Assembly (NCBI RefSeq): GCF_014196525.1
Contig: NZ_JACIDX010000007.1
Span: forward strand, 186,001 to 250,000
Length of the DNA: 64,000 bases
From: Novosphingobium sediminicola
GTDB lineage: Bacteria; Pseudomonadota; Alphaproteobacteria; Sphingomonadales; Sphingomonadaceae
Reading direction: 5' to 3'
Each line of letters starts with the position of its first letter. Positions within the stretch are counted from its first letter, which is position 1. This document shows positions 6,914 through 16,459 of this stretch, piece by piece. A model generated the notes under the pieces. That model made no database searches. It was given only the letters and a program-made list of their open reading frames with translations, and was not told where the DNA came from. A program made the position numbers and the translations under genes.

Positions 6914-9526
6914 ATGACCGATAGCAATGACAAACCGACACTGGGCCGCAAGCCGCTGGGGCTGAAGCGCTCGGTGGAAGCGGGCGAAGTCAAGCAGACC
7001 TTCAGCCACGGCCGCACCAACAAGGTGGTGGTTGAAGTGAAACGCCGCAAGGTGATCCCGGGCAAGCCGGGCGAGGGTGGTCAGGGCGTCGAAGCGCCTG
7101 CTGCCGCGCCTGCCCCTGCGCCCGCGCCTGTGGCTCAGCCGGTGCGCCCGCCGCTGCCGCCTGTGCGCCCCGCGCCCGTGGCCGCAAGCCGCGAAACGCG
7201 CCAGGAAATGCAGGCCCGCCTGCTGCGTGAAGCGGAAGAGGCCCGTCTGGCCGCCGGTGAGGCTGCAACCCGCCGCGAGCAGGAAGAAAAGGCTCGCCAG
7301 CTTGAGGAAGAGCGCCGCCGCGCCGAGGAAAACCGCCGCGCAGCCGAAGCTGCCGCTGCGCCTGCGCCGGTGGTTGAGGAAGCGCCCAAGGTGGAGGAAG
7401 CGCCTGCTCCTGCGCCGGTGGTTGAGGCGGCGCCTGCGCCCGCTCCTGTTGCTCCGGTTCAGGTCGAGGCTCCCAAGGCTGCTCCGGTCGAGGAAAAGCC
7501 CGCAGCGCCCGCGCCGCGCCGCTTTACCCCTGTGCAGTCGCCCGCGCCTGCGCCGCGTCGCCCCGAGGCGGCGGCTCCTGCGCCCAGCAAGAAGCCTGCG
7601 CCCAGCCGTGGCAAGGCTGCCGACGAACGTCGTGGCGGCAAGCTGACCGTCAATCGTGCTCTCAACGAGGACGAAGGCGCCCGCGCCCGTTCGCTGGCCG
7701 CTCTCAAGCGCGCCCGCGAAAAGGAACGCCGCGCCCACTTCGGCGGTCAGTATCAGCAGCGTGAAAAGCAGGTGCGCGACGTGATCGTGCCTGAGGCGAT
7801 CACGGTGCAGGAACTGGCCAACCGTATGGCCGAAAAGGCCGCCGATCTGGTCAAGTCGCTCTTCAAGATGGGCATGGTGGTGACGCTCAATCACACCATC
7901 GATCAGGATACGGCGGAGCTGCTGGTCGAGGAATTCGGCCACAACATCCAGCGCGTTTCGGAAAGCGATGTCGATATCGACACGACCGTTGACGTGGACG
8001 CCGATGAAACGCTCAAGAACCGCCCGCCCGTCGTGGCGATCATGGGCCACGTTGACCACGGCAAGACCTCGCTGCTCGACGCGCTGCGCGGGACGGACGT
8101 GGTGCGCGGCGAAGCCGGCGGCATCACGCAGCATATCGGCGCCTACCAGATCAAAACGAAGGGCGGCGATCTGGTCACCTTCCTTGATACGCCGGGCCAC
8201 GAAGCTTTCACCGAAATGCGTATGCGCGGTGCCAATGTCACCGACATCGTCATTCTGGTGGTGGCGGGCGATGACGGCCTGATGCCCCAGACGATCGAGG
8301 CGATCAACCACACCAAGGCGGCCGGCGTGCCGATGATCGTGGCGATCACCAAGAGCGACAAGCCCGAATTCAACCCGCAGAAGATCCGCGAACGTCTGCT
8401 TGAGCATGAAATCATCGTCGAGCAGATGTCGGGTGACGTTCAGGATGTGGAAGTCTCTGCCAAGACCGGCGCGGGCCTTCAGGACCTGATCGACAAGATC
8501 CTGCTTCAGGCCGAACTGATGGAACTGAAGTCGAACCCGGATCGCGCCGCAGAGGCCACCGTGATCGAAGCCAAGCTCGACAAGGGCAAGGGGCCGCTGG
8601 CCACTGTCCTTATCAATCGCGGTACGCTCAAGGTTGGCGACATCTTCGTGGTCGGCACCCAGTCGGGCCGCGTGCGCGCCATGCTGGACGACAAGGGCCG
8701 TCAGGTGAAGCAGGCTCCGCCCTCGCTGCCGGTTGAGGTTCTGGGCCTTGGCGGTGTGCCGATGGCCGGCGATACGCTGACCGTGGTGGAAAGCGAAGCG
8801 CGTGCCCGCGAAGTGGCGGCCTTCCGTCAGGAACAGGCGACCACGAAGCGCACGACTTCCGCTCCGGCAAGCCTGGAAAACATGTTCTCGGCTCTGGCCG
8901 CCAAGCAGTCGGTGATCGAATATCCGATCCTGGTGAAGGCGGACGTGCAGGGTTCGGTCGAAGCCATCGTCAATGCGCTCAACCGCCTTTCGAATGACGA
9001 GATCAAGCTCAAGGTTCTGGCCTCGGGCGTGGGTGCGATCACCGAAAGCGACGTCAATCTGGCGGCGGCTTCGGGCGCCCCGATCGTGGGCTTCAACGTC
9101 CGTCCCAATGCCAAGGCGCGCGAGATCATCGAACGCTTCAAGGTGCGGATGAAGTATTTCGACGTGATCTATCACCTGACCGACGATGTCGCCAAGGAAA
9201 TGGCGGGCGTCTGGGGTCCGGAGCGGATCGAAACCGTGGTGGGCCGCGCGGAGGTCAAGGAAGTGTTCCCCGCCGGCAAGCACAACAAGGCCGCTGGTCT
9301 GCTGGTCGTCGAGGGCTACATCAAGAAGGGTCTCCACACCCGTCTTACCCGCAACGACGTCATCGTCTCCAAGACCACCGTGGCCTCGCTGCGCCGGTTC
9401 AAGGACGATGTGGCCGAAGTTCGCGCCGGGCTTGAATGCGGCGTGGTGCTTGAGGCGACCAACGATGTGAAGGCGGGCGATATGCTCGAAGTCTTCGAAG
9501 TCGAGATGCGCGAGCGCACGCTCTGA
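6914..9526 (+). CDS. infB: Translation initiation factor IF-2
   Basis: This 870-residue IF-2 has a long Ala/Pro/Glu-rich and charged N-terminal region (about 1-290) and the IF2_N motif ([21 protein letters not shown]). The GTPase domain has G1 GHVDHGKT, G3 DTPGHE and G4 TKSD (the commoner form is NKxD; Thr is allowed). C-terminal beta-barrels and the fMet-tRNA-binding domain complete it. The ATG at 6914 gives the sphingomonad-like start [17 protein letters not shown]; no strong Shine-Dalgarno precedes it, so it is probably coupled to the upstream gene. The frame is open further upstream (to 6794), but that lies inside ylxR. Confidence 0.97.
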   Translation: MTDSNDKPTLGRKPLGLKRSVEAGEVKQTFSHGRTNKVVVEVKRRKVIPGKPGEGGQGVEAPAAAPAPAPAPVAQPVRPPLPPVRPAPVAASRETRQEMQARLLREAEEARLAAGEAATRREQEEKARQLEEERRRAEENRRAAEAAAAPAPVVEEAPKVEEAPAPAPVVEAAPAPAPVAPVQVEAPKAAPVEEKPAAPAPRRFTPVQSPAPAPRRPEAAAPAPSKKPAPSRGKAADERRGGKLTVNRALNEDEGARARSLAALKRAREKERRAHFGGQYQQREKQVRDVIVPEAITVQELANRMAEKAADLVKSLFKMGMVVTLNHTIDQDTAELLVEEFGHNIQRVSESDVDIDTTVDVDADETLKNRPPVVAIMGHVDHGKTSLLDALRGTDVVRGEAGGITQHIGAYQIKTKGGDLVTFLDTPGHEAFTEMRMRGANVTDIVILVVAGDDGLMPQTIEAINHTKAAGVPMIVAITKSDKPEFNPQKIRERLLEHEIIVEQMSGDVQDVEVSAKTGAGLQDLIDKILLQAELMELKSNPDRAAEATVIEAKLDKGKGPLATVLINRGTLKVGDIFVVGTQSGRVRAMLDDKGRQVKQAPPSLPVEVLGLGGVPMAGDTLTVVESEARAREVAAFRQEQATTKRTTSAPASLENMFSALAAKQSVIEYPILVKADVQGSVEAIVNALNRLSNDEIKLKVLASGVGAITESDVNLAAASGAPIVGFNVRPNAKAREIIERFKVRMKYFDVIYHLTDDVAKEMAGVWGPERIETVVGRAEVKEVFPAGKHNKAAGLLVVEGYIKKGLHTRLTRNDVIVSKTTVASLRRFKDDVAEVRAGLECGVVLEATNDVKAGDMLEVFEVEMRERTL

Positions 9527-9545
9527 TCCTTTAACGGATCGACGT

Positions 9546-9585
9546 AAAAAGGGCGGCTTCCCGGATCGGGGAGCCGCCCTTTTTG
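9546..9585. terminator. Bidirectional intrinsic terminator after infB
   Basis: A 12-13 bp GC stem (AGGGCGGCTTCCC with GGGGAGCCGCCCT, one wobble) is flanked by A5 on the left and T5 on the right. It can therefore stop both infB from the left and the rcnB-like gene from the right. The following 9586-9706 shows nothing recognisable. Confidence 0.9.
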
Positions 9586-9706
9586 TGTCTGAAGGCCCGT
9601 TCTGCCGGTGGGAAAGGGGGTAGGGGGGTGGCCCTGTCATGTTTCCATCATTTGGCCGAAACGGGGGCTTCAGGTAAGGGCGGCGCGATGCACCGCCCTA
9701 AAAGGT

Positions 9707-10141
9707 TTAACGGATGGCGCCCGCAATCACGCTGGCCACGATGCCGGTGGTGATGGCGACCAGCACGGCGTCATTGCCGCTGCGCACCCAGTGATAGCCG
9801 CGCGGGGGCGGGCTGAGGCGGCGGTAGCGGTGATAATCGACCACGGCGTAATTGGGCGCGCGGCCACGGTCGAAACGCTCGCCCTTGCGGAACTGGACGA
9901 ATTGGCCGCCGGGGCCGCGACCCTGCGGGCCTTGGGCGAAACCGCGATCAGGGCCACGATCAGGGCCATGGTTCTGGGGGCCGCGATAGTCGTGGTTGCC
10001 GGGGCCGCCACGGTTGTCGGGCCCACGATGGTCGGCGCCGCGATGATCGTCCGGGCCATCATGGCCGCCCGGCTGCGCCAGGGCGGGGGCAGCCGGGGCC
10101 AGCAGAGCGGCGGCCAGCAGCAGCGCGATCGGTTTCTTCAT
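9707..10141 (-). CDS. Secreted RcnB-family protein (copy 1)
   Basis: A 144-residue protein with a Sec signal peptide (about 1-22, ending APALAQ), then a His/Asp/Gly/Pro-rich low-complexity region (HDGPDDHRGADHRG) that could bind metal. The C-terminal RcnB-type domain has FRKGERFDRGRAPNYAVV, LSPPPRGYHWVRSGNDAVL and a hydrophobic end (AITTGIVASVIAGAI). E. coli RcnB is a periplasmic nickel/cobalt homeostasis protein; the sphingomonad members are uncharacterised. AGGAG precedes the ATG. It is a paralogue of the gene at 10332-10700, on the same strand. Confidence 0.8.
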   Translation of the reverse strand: MKKPIALLLAAALLAPAAPALAQPGGHDGPDDHRGADHRGPDNRGGPGNHDYRGPQNHGPDRGPDRGFAQGPQGRGPGGQFVQFRKGERFDRGRAPNYAVVDYHRYRRLSPPPRGYHWVRSGNDAVLVAITTGIVASVIAGAIR

Positions 10142-10269
10142 GGTAATTCTCCTGTAGGCAGAGATGAATTCTTCAATATCCCGTTCTTACAAGCACCTGA
10201 TCGGCTGGAAGATGAACGGCGGCGGTCATTCTTGTGTTAAATTGTCGCATCGCCCCAAACGATGCCGCA

Positions 10270-10306
10270 AACGAAACGGCCCGCCTTGATCGATCAAGGC
10301 GAGCCG
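10270..10306 (-). terminator. Intrinsic terminator of rcnB-like copy 2
   Basis: Read on the minus strand, CGGCTCGCCTTGAT pairs with ATCAAGGCGGGCCG (14 bp, one wobble), followed by TTTCGTTT. It lies 26 bp after the stop of the 10332-10700 gene. Confidence 0.7.
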
Positions 10307-10331
10307 CAGTTGGTGACGTAGAGGGGAGATT

Positions 10332-10700
10332 TTAGCGGATGGCGCCGACGATCACGCTGGCGACGATGCCGCTGGTGATGCCGATAAGCAGCGCATCATT
10401 GCCGCTGCGCACCCAGCGATAGCCGCGCGGCGGCGGACGCAGGCGGTGCCAGCGGCGGTAATCGTTGATGACGACATAGTTGGGGGCGCGTTCGGCATAA
10501 AAGCGTTCGCCGCGACGGAACTGGCGCCAACCGGGCTGGGGCGCCCAACCATGGCCGCCGCCGTGCCATTCAGGCCCGCGACCGCCATGGCGGCCATGGT
10601 CCCAGTGGCCGCGCCCGCCGCGGCCATGATCAGGATCGGCCGAGGCCGCCGTCGGGGCAAGAATCAGCGCGCAAAGGGCCAGACTGATAATTTTACGCAT
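10332..10700 (-). CDS. Secreted RcnB-family protein (copy 2)
   Basis: A 122-residue protein with a signal peptide (MRKIISLALCALILAPTAASA), a His/Gly-rich segment (HGRGGRGHWDHGRHGG), then the same C-terminal domain as copy 1 (FRRGERFYAERAPNYVV, LRPPPRGYRWVRSGNDALL, GITSGIVASVIVGAI). The two copies agree almost residue for residue at the C-terminus and diverge in the His-rich part, so they are tandem paralogues under different constraint. A strong AAGGAGGA lies 5 bases before the ATG. It lies between infB and rbfA in the opposite direction, breaking the translation superoperon. Confidence 0.8.
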   Translation of the reverse strand: MRKIISLALCALILAPTAASADPDHGRGGRGHWDHGRHGGRGPEWHGGGHGWAPQPGWRQFRRGERFYAERAPNYVVINDYRRWHRLRPPPRGYRWVRSGNDALLIGITSGIVASVIVGAIR

Positions 10701-10852
10701 GCATTCCTCCTTGGAGGCGTTGAATTGTCGGGGCGAGACCCGATTTCAGCACCGCTCATGGTATAAGAAGTCATTGCCAAGCGATGCGTTCCATGGGCAA
10801 AGCGAATTTACGACAGGCCGGTGCGATCCGGCGACAGAATTGATGAGACATT

Positions 10853-11278
10853 ATGGCACGTCACCAAACTTCCACTCCCGAAAACCGCTCGGTCCGCCTG
10901 CTCAAGGTGGGCGAGCAGGTGCGGCATGTGATTTCCGATATGTTGTCGCGCCAGATGGTGCATGACGACACGCTGACCGCTCATTCGGTCAGCGTGACCG
11001 AGGTCCGTATGAGCCCGGATCTGCGCCACGCCACGGTCTTTGTGAAGCCCCTGCTGGGGGTGGACGAAGAGATCGTGCTGAAGGCTTTGCGCACGCATAC
11101 CGCCTTTTTCCAGAAGGAAGTTGCGGGCAAGCTGAAGCTGAAATATGCGGCCAAGATCAAGTTTCTGCCCGACGAGAGCTTTGACGAGGCAAGCCGGATC
11201 GACGCGCTGCTGGCCGATCCGCGCGTGCTGCGCGATATTGGCGAGCATGAGGATGGCGAACAAGCGGGCGGCGAGTAA
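10853..11278 (+). CDS. rbfA: Ribosome-binding factor A
   Basis: A 141-residue RbfA with the KH-like fold motifs [42 protein letters not shown] and [22 protein letters not shown]. RbfA binds immature 30S subunits and helps 16S rRNA 5'-end maturation and cold adaptation. The short acidic tail ([11 protein letters not shown]) is lineage-typical. The upstream sequence has no strong Shine-Dalgarno. It begins the second half of the translation cluster (rbfA-tdk-M50-truB-rpsO-pnp). Confidence 0.95.
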   Translation: MARHQTSTPENRSVRLLKVGEQVRHVISDMLSRQMVHDDTLTAHSVSVTEVRMSPDLRHATVFVKPLLGVDEEIVLKALRTHTAFFQKEVAGKLKLKYAAKIKFLPDESFDEASRIDALLADPRVLRDIGEHEDGEQAGGE

Positions 11279-11287
11279 GCCTGTCTG

Positions 11288-11869
11288 ATGGCCAAACTCT
11301 ATTTCTACTATGCCAGCATGAATGCGGGCAAATCGACGACCTTGCTTCAGGCCGATTTCAACTATCGCGAACGCGGCATGGCCACGATGCTGTGGACGGC
11401 GGCGCTGGACCATCGCGGGGGCGATCATGCGATTGAGAGCCGGATCGGGCTGGCGGCGGATGCGCATCGTTTTGGCGCGGACACCGATATTCACGGCGCG
11501 GTGATGGCCGCGCATGAGGCGGCGCCTTTGTCCTGCGTGCTGATCGACGAGGCGCAGTTCCTTTCCGCCGAGCAGGTGTGGCAGGCCGCGCGTATTGCGG
11601 ACGAGGGCGGGATTCCGGTCCTGTGCTATGGGCTGCGCACCGACTTTCAGGGTGCGCTGTTTCCCGGTTCGGCGGCTTTGCTGGGCATTGCGGACGCTTT
11701 GGTGGAACTGAAGGCGGTGTGTCATTGCGGGCGTAAGGCGACGATGAACCTGCGCGTGGATGCGGCGGGCCATGCGGTGATTGAGGGCGCGCAGACCGAG
11801 ATCGGCGGCAATGATCGCTATGTCGCGCTGTGTCGGCGTCATTTCTCGCAGGCGCGGGGCGCCCAGTGA
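11288..11869 (+). CDS. tdk: Thymidine kinase
   Basis: A 193-residue type II thymidine kinase: P-loop SMNAGKST (about residues 10-17), Asp/Glu motif LIDEAQFL, and a zinc-lasso region with Cys at VCHCGRKAT plus CRRH near the C-terminus. It phosphorylates thymidine in the salvage pathway. Length and motifs match E. coli Tdk. It starts 9 bp after rbfA, inside the translation cluster. Its stop codon lies in a 14-bp tandem duplication at the junction with the next gene. Confidence 0.94.
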   Translation: MAKLYFYYASMNAGKSTTLLQADFNYRERGMATMLWTAALDHRGGDHAIESRIGLAADAHRFGADTDIHGAVMAAHEAAPLSCVLIDEAQFLSAEQVWQAARIADEGGIPVLCYGLRTDFQGALFPGSAALLGIADALVELKAVCHCGRKATMNLRVDAAGHAVIEGAQTEIGGNDRYVALCRRHFSQARGAQ

Positions 11870-11891
11870 TGGATATGCAGTGATGGATATG
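11864..11891 (+). repeat. 14-bp perfect tandem duplication at the tdk/M50 junction
   Basis: CAGTGATGGATATG occurs twice with no spacer (11864-11877 and 11878-11891). Each copy contains a TGATG stop/start overlap. The first copy gives a 4-codon open frame (MDMQ) from 11869 whose TGA overlaps the ATG of the second copy at 11883. Confidence 0.95.
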
Positions 11892-12563
11892 ACGCCGGTC
11901 TTTCGCTTTGCCGGGCTGATCGTACCGCTGGTGGTGGCCATCGTGTTTCACGAGGTGGCCCATGGGCTGGCCGCGCGGGCGCTGGGCGATCCCACGGCCA
12001 GCGAGGCCAAGCGGCTGAGCCTCAATCCGTTGCGCCATGTCGATCTGGTGGGCACGGTGCTGTTGCCGGGGATGCTGGCGCTGGCGAAATTGCCGGTGTT
12101 CGGTTGGGCCAAACCGGTGCCGGTCAACAAATGGCGGCTGCGCAATCCGCGCGTGGGCATGATGATTGTGGCGGCGGCGGGACCTTTGTCCAATATTGTC
12201 ATGGCGGTGCTGGGCGCATTGCTGCTGGGGGCGATGGCGCATATGCCGCAGGCGATGGGCGTGCAGGTGGTGGCCGAGATGCTGCTGACCTTTATCCAGA
12301 TCAATCTGTTTCTGGCGCTGTTCAACCTGCTGCCGATCCCGCCGTTTGACGGTTCGCATATTGTGGAGGGGCTTTTGCCCCAGCGGGCGGCGGCGGTTTA
12401 TGCTCGGTTTCGTCGTTTGGGTTTTGCGCTGGTGCTGGTTCTGCTGGTGGTTCTGCCGCAACTGGTGCCGGGGTTCGATCTGGTGGACCGCTGGGTGGGG
12501 CCCCCGTTCGACTGGGCCTATCGGCGGATGCTCGATCTGGCGCGTCTGGTGATGGGAGAATAG
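11883..12563 (+). CDS. Site-2-protease-like M50 metallopeptidase
   Basis: A 226-residue multi-pass membrane protein with zinc-binding HEVAH (residues 23-27) inside the first transmembrane helix and the third-ligand motif NLLPIPPFDGSHI. This is the compact SpoIVFB/YwhC-like group of intramembrane proteases, without PDZ or CBS domains. It probably cleaves a membrane-bound substrate, possibly an anti-sigma factor; the substrate cannot be told from the sequence. The start at 11883 is the second copy of the duplicated TGATG overlap. It ends 4 bp before truB. Confidence 0.88.
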   Translation: MDMTPVFRFAGLIVPLVVAIVFHEVAHGLAARALGDPTASEAKRLSLNPLRHVDLVGTVLLPGMLALAKLPVFGWAKPVPVNKWRLRNPRVGMMIVAAAGPLSNIVMAVLGALLLGAMAHMPQAMGVQVVAEMLLTFIQINLFLALFNLLPIPPFDGSHIVEGLLPQRAAAVYARFRRLGFALVLVLLVVLPQLVPGFDLVDRWVGPPFDWAYRRMLDLARLVMGE

Positions 12564-12567
12564 GGCG

Positions 12568-13485
12568 ATGAGCGTCCATGGCTGGATCATTCTGGACAAG
12601 CCGCTGGAGCTGGGCAGCACGCAGGCCGTCAGCGCGGTCAAGCGCAACCTGCGCGCGGCGGGCTATAACATGAAGCTGAAGGGCGGGATCAAGGTGGGCC
12701 ATGGCGGCACGCTGGACCCGTTGGCCAGCGGGATTTTGCCGATTGCGCTGGGCGAGGCGACCAAGCTGACGGGGCGGATGCTCGATGCGTCCAAGACCTA
12801 TGATTTCACGGTCCGCTTTGGCGAGGAAACGGAAACGCTCGACCTTGAGGGCAAGGTGGTGGCGACCAGCGATGTGCGCCCGATTGCGGCGGAGATTGCG
12901 GCGGTGCTGCCATCTTTTACCGGTCCTATCGAGCAGGTGCCGCCCGCCTATTCGGCGCTGATGATCGACGGGGTGCGCGCCTATGACCGCGCGCGGCGGG
13001 GCGAGGCGGTGGATATGCCAACGCGTGCGGTCACGATCCATACGCTCGATCTGATCGACGCGGGCGAGGATTGGGCGACCTTGCGCGCCCATGTCTCGAA
13101 GGGCACCTATATCCGCAGTCTGGCGCGCGATATCGCGCTGGCGCTGGGTACGCGCGGGTCGGTAACGATGCTGCGGCGGCTGTCGGCAGGGCCCTTTACG
13201 CTGGATCACGCGATTTCGCTGGACTCTCTGAACGAAATCGGTCAGGGGGCGCCGCTTGGAACTAAACTTCTGCCGCTCGAGGCAGGGCTGGTCGACATCC
13301 CGGCTCTATCCCTCACGTCCGAACAGGCAGGGGCGGTCCGTCAGGGCCGCGTTCTTTTCGGACAGCCCTATCCCGATGGGCTTTATCTGGCGCGGCTGGG
13401 CGATGTGCCCGTGGCGTTGATGAAGATCGAGGGAGGCTCGGCCAAGGTCGAGCGGGGTTTCAACCTTTCGGATGTCGCGGAGTAG
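12568..13485 (+). CDS. truB: tRNA pseudouridine-55 synthase
   Basis: A 305-residue TruB with the catalytic Asp in [15 protein letters not shown] (Asp50), the family motif [15 protein letters not shown] and the [13 protein letters not shown] segment. It makes pseudouridine 55 in the T-loop of tRNAs and acts as an RNA chaperone. It keeps the canonical truB-rpsO-pnp order, ending 5 bp before rpsO. Full length. Confidence 0.96.
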   Translation: MSVHGWIILDKPLELGSTQAVSAVKRNLRAAGYNMKLKGGIKVGHGGTLDPLASGILPIALGEATKLTGRMLDASKTYDFTVRFGEETETLDLEGKVVATSDVRPIAAEIAAVLPSFTGPIEQVPPAYSALMIDGVRAYDRARRGEAVDMPTRAVTIHTLDLIDAGEDWATLRAHVSKGTYIRSLARDIALALGTRGSVTMLRRLSAGPFTLDHAISLDSLNEIGQGAPLGTKLLPLEAGLVDIPALSLTSEQAGAVRQGRVLFGQPYPDGLYLARLGDVPVALMKIEGGSAKVERGFNLSDVAE

Positions 13486-13490
13486 AGACT

Positions 13491-13760
13491 ATGACGATTA
13501 CCGCTGAAAAGAAGCAGGAACTGATCGCTGACAACGCCCAGCACGCCGGCGACACCGGTTCGCCCGAAGTGCAGGTTGCGATCCTGACCACGCGTATTGT
13601 CAACCTCACCGAACACTTCAAGACCCACGCGAAGGACAACCACTCGCGTCGCGGTCTGCTTCAGTTGGTCAACAAGCGTCGCACGCTGCTGGCCTATCTG
13701 AAGAAGAAGGATGTGGCGCGTTACAACGCTCTCATCGCCAAGCTGGGCCTGCGTAAGTAA
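13491..13760 (+). CDS. rpsO: 30S ribosomal protein S15
   Basis: The 89-residue S15 has all family blocks ([60 protein letters not shown]). It binds 16S rRNA helices h20-h22 early in 30S assembly. It is followed at once by an intrinsic terminator, so pnp may depend on partial readthrough or its own promoter. Confidence 0.98.
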   Translation: MTITAEKKQELIADNAQHAGDTGSPEVQVAILTTRIVNLTEHFKTHAKDNHSRRGLLQLVNKRRTLLAYLKKKDVARYNALIAKLGLRK

Positions 13761-13774
13761 GCCAAGTTTGAGAG

Positions 13775-13799
13775 GCGCCCCAACCGGGGCGCTTCGTTT
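13775..13799 (+). terminator. Intrinsic terminator between rpsO and pnp
   Basis: GCGCCCC, loop AACC, GGGGCGC, then TTCGTTT, starting 15 bp after the rpsO stop. The stem is 7 bp and perfect. Confidence 0.8.
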
Positions 13800-14040
13800 A
13801 TGGGAAAAGGCGGTTGTCGATGGATCGGCGCCGCCTTTTCCGCTATACAGCGCCCGGTTTGATGAACTCGCCCCGCTTTGGGGCGGTTTGCATATCAGGC
13901 GCATGGTTGATTTTGGGGCTTTTTCTGCAATTCGGCAGAGGCCTTTGGGGCATGAACAAACAGCCCCGCACCGCACCGGGCGGCTATCCCGGCAGCAAAT
14001 CCTGTGTGGCAATAGGGCCATGCGGGCTGAAGGATACACA

Positions 14041-16347
14041 ATGTTCGACGTGAAAACCGTATCGCTGGAGTGGGGCGGAAAGACCCTCACCCTCGAAACC
14101 GGCCGTATCGCCCGTCAGGCTGACGGCGCTGTTCTGGCCACCTATGGCGAAACCGTGGTGCTCTGCGCCGTGACCGCCGCCAAGTCGGTGAAGGAAGGCC
14201 AGGACTTCTTCCCGCTGACCGTCCACTATCAGGAAAAGTTCTCGGCTGCCGGCCGCATTCCGGGTGGCTTCTTTAAGCGCGAGCGCGGCGCGACGGAAAA
14301 GGAAACGTTGGTTTCCCGCCTGATCGACCGTCCGGTCCGCCCGCTGTTCCCCGAAGGTTTCTATAACGAAATCAACGTTATTGCTCAGGTTCTGAGCTAT
14401 GACGGCGAAACCGAACCCGATATCGTTGCGATGATCGCCGCGTCCGCGGCTCTTACGATTTCGGGCGTGCCTTTCATGGGCCCCATCGGCGCTGCGCGCG
14501 TGGGCTTCAAGGATGGCGAATATCAGCTCAACCCGTCGATGGCGCAGGTGGCCGAAGGCCGTCTCGACCTCGTTGTGGCGGCCACCGGCAATGCCGTGAT
14601 GATGGTCGAATCGGAAGCCAAGGAGCTGTCCGAGGAAGAAATGCTGGGCGCCGTGATGTTTGCCCACGCCGAAAGCCGCAAGGTCGTCAACGCGATCATC
14701 GAGCTGGCCGAAAAGGCCGCCAAGGAGCCTTGGGAAGTCGACCTGTCGGACAACACCGCCGACATGAAGGCCAAGCTCAAGAAGCTGGTGGGCAAGGACA
14801 TCACCGCCGCCTACAAGCTGACCGACAAGTCGGCCCGCTCGAACGCGCTGAATGAAGTGCGCGCCAAGGCCAAGGCCGCTTTCGCCGACGAAACGCCCCA
14901 GACCCAGATGGTCGCCATCAAGGTGACCAAGAAGCTGGAAGCCGAAATCGTGCGCACCGCCATCCTCAAGGACGGCAAGCGTATCGACGGGCGCACCACC
15001 ACGCAGATCCGCCCGATCGAATCGATGGTCGGCTTCCTGCCCCGCACCCATGGTTCGGCGCTGTTCACGCGCGGTGAAACGCAGTCGATCTGCACCACCA
15101 CGCTGGGCACCAAGGACGCCGAGCAGATGATCGACGGCCTCGATGGCCTGTCGTATCAGAACTTCATGCTGCACTATAACTTCCCCCCCTATTCGGTGGG
15201 TGAAGTGGGCCGCTTTGGCGCCCCCGGTCGCCGCGAAGTGGGCCATGGCAAGCTGGCATGGCGCGCGCTGCACCCGGTGCTGCCTTCGAAGGAAGACTTC
15301 CCCTACACGATCCGCGTTCTCTCGGACATCACCGAGTCGAACGGTTCGTCCTCGATGGCCACCGTCTGCGGCGGTTCGCTCTCGATGATGGATGCCGGTG
15401 TGCCGCTGGCGCGTCCGGTTTCGGGCATCGCCATGGGCCTGATCCTTGAAGGCGATGATTTCACCGTGCTGTCCGACATTCTGGGTGATGAAGATCACCT
15501 GGGCGACATGGACTTCAAGGTGGCCGGCACGTCTGAAGGCATCACCACGATGCAGATGGACATCAAGGTTGCCGGCATCACGCAGGAAATCATGGGTCAG
15601 GCTCTGGCTCAGGCCAAGGAAGGCCGTGCGCATATCCTGGGTGAGATGCTCAAGGCTCTGGGTGAAGCGCGTACCGAACTGTCGGCTCATGCTCCGCGCA
15701 TCGAAACCATCAGCATCGACAAGTCGAAGATCCGCGACATCATCGGCACCGGCGGCAAGGTGATCCGCGAGATCGTCGCCACCACCGGCGCGAAGGTCGA
15801 CATTGACGATGAAGGCATCGTCAAGATCTCGTCGTCCGACGTGGCGCAGATCGAGGCCGCCAAGGCCTGGATCCTGGGCATTGTGGAAGAGGCCGAAGTC
15901 GGCAAGATCTACAAGGGCAAGGTCGTCAACATCGTCGATTTCGGCGCTTTCGTGAACTTCATGGGCGGCAAGGACGGTCTGGTCCACGTGTCGGAAATGA
16001 AGAACGAGCGCGTGGAAAAGCCCACCGACGTGGTCAAGGAAGGTCAGGAGGTCTTCGTCAAGGTCCTCGAGATCGATCCGCGCGGCAAGGTGCGCCTCTC
16101 GATGCGCGTCGTCGATCAGGAAACCGGCGGCGAGCTGGAAGACACCCGTCCGCCCCGCGAGCCGCGCGAACCGCGCGCTGATCGTGGCGACCGTGGCGGC
16201 GACCGCCGTCCGCGCGGAGGCGACCGCGACCGTGGGCCGCGCCGTGAAGGCGGGCGCGATGGTGGCCGTGACCGTGGTCCCCGTCGTGACCGTGAAGAGG
16301 GTGGCAACCCCGATCACATGCCGGCTTTCCTGAAGTCGGAAGACTGA
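14041..16347 (+). CDS. pnp: Polyribonucleotide nucleotidyltransferase (PNPase)
   Basis: A 768-residue PNPase: two RNase PH domains separated by a helical linker, a KH domain ([16 protein letters not shown]) and an S1 domain ([21 protein letters not shown]). An Arg/Gly/Asp-rich tail (about residues 700-757) may serve as a degradosome or RNA contact. It degrades RNA 3' to 5' phosphorolytically. The ATG at 14041 has AGGA 6 bases upstream. The frame is open back into rpsO, but the family N-terminus starts here. The 240-bp leader (13801-14040) is long; in enterobacteria the pnp leader is where PNPase autoregulates, and only a minor GGGGC/GCCCC hairpin near 13946 is visible. Confidence 0.97.
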   Translation: MFDVKTVSLEWGGKTLTLETGRIARQADGAVLATYGETVVLCAVTAAKSVKEGQDFFPLTVHYQEKFSAAGRIPGGFFKRERGATEKETLVSRLIDRPVRPLFPEGFYNEINVIAQVLSYDGETEPDIVAMIAASAALTISGVPFMGPIGAARVGFKDGEYQLNPSMAQVAEGRLDLVVAATGNAVMMVESEAKELSEEEMLGAVMFAHAESRKVVNAIIELAEKAAKEPWEVDLSDNTADMKAKLKKLVGKDITAAYKLTDKSARSNALNEVRAKAKAAFADETPQTQMVAIKVTKKLEAEIVRTAILKDGKRIDGRTTTQIRPIESMVGFLPRTHGSALFTRGETQSICTTTLGTKDAEQMIDGLDGLSYQNFMLHYNFPPYSVGEVGRFGAPGRREVGHGKLAWRALHPVLPSKEDFPYTIRVLSDITESNGSSSMATVCGGSLSMMDAGVPLARPVSGIAMGLILEGDDFTVLSDILGDEDHLGDMDFKVAGTSEGITTMQMDIKVAGITQEIMGQALAQAKEGRAHILGEMLKALGEARTELSAHAPRIETISIDKSKIRDIIGTGGKVIREIVATTGAKVDIDDEGIVKISSSDVAQIEAAKAWILGIVEEAEVGKIYKGKVVNIVDFGAFVNFMGGKDGLVHVSEMKNERVEKPTDVVKEGQEVFVKVLEIDPRGKVRLSMRVVDQETGGELEDTRPPREPREPRADRGDRGGDRRPRGGDRDRGPRREGGRDGGRDRGPRRDREEGGNPDHMPAFLKSED

Positions 16348-16396
16348 TCCCATAGTGGGGGAGGGCGTCCGCGCTCTCTCTCCCTTGGGATCAAAG

Positions 16397-16436
16397 AAAA
16401 GGCCCGCCTCCAGCAATGGGGGCGGGCCTTCTTCTT
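16397..16436 (+). terminator. Intrinsic terminator after pnp
   Basis: AAGGCCCGCC (16399-16408) pairs with GGCGGGCCTT (16421-16430), followed by CTTCTT. An outer pair GATCCCA/TGGGATC (16346-16352 with 16386-16392) forms a second stem just upstream. Confidence 0.8.
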
Positions 16437-16459
16437 GGTGGGGCAACCAAGAAGCCGGT

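Noticed and set aside
7080..7640. Ala/Pro/Glu-rich repeats in infB as a separate repeat element
   Set aside because: Low-complexity N-terminal regions are normal in IF-2 of high-GC alphaproteobacteria and the codons vary, so it is protein composition and not a DNA repeat.
6473..9640. Very long minus-strand open frame (1055 codons) opposite ylxR and infB
   Set aside because: It is the antisense shadow of a high-GC gene; its translation is His/Arg/Gly-rich with no domain, while the plus strand encodes a complete IF-2.
16140..16310. Arg/Gly/Asp-rich repeat at the pnp 3' end as a mobile or CRISPR-like repeat
   Set aside because: It stays in frame, has no fixed unit length and encodes a typical basic PNPase tail.
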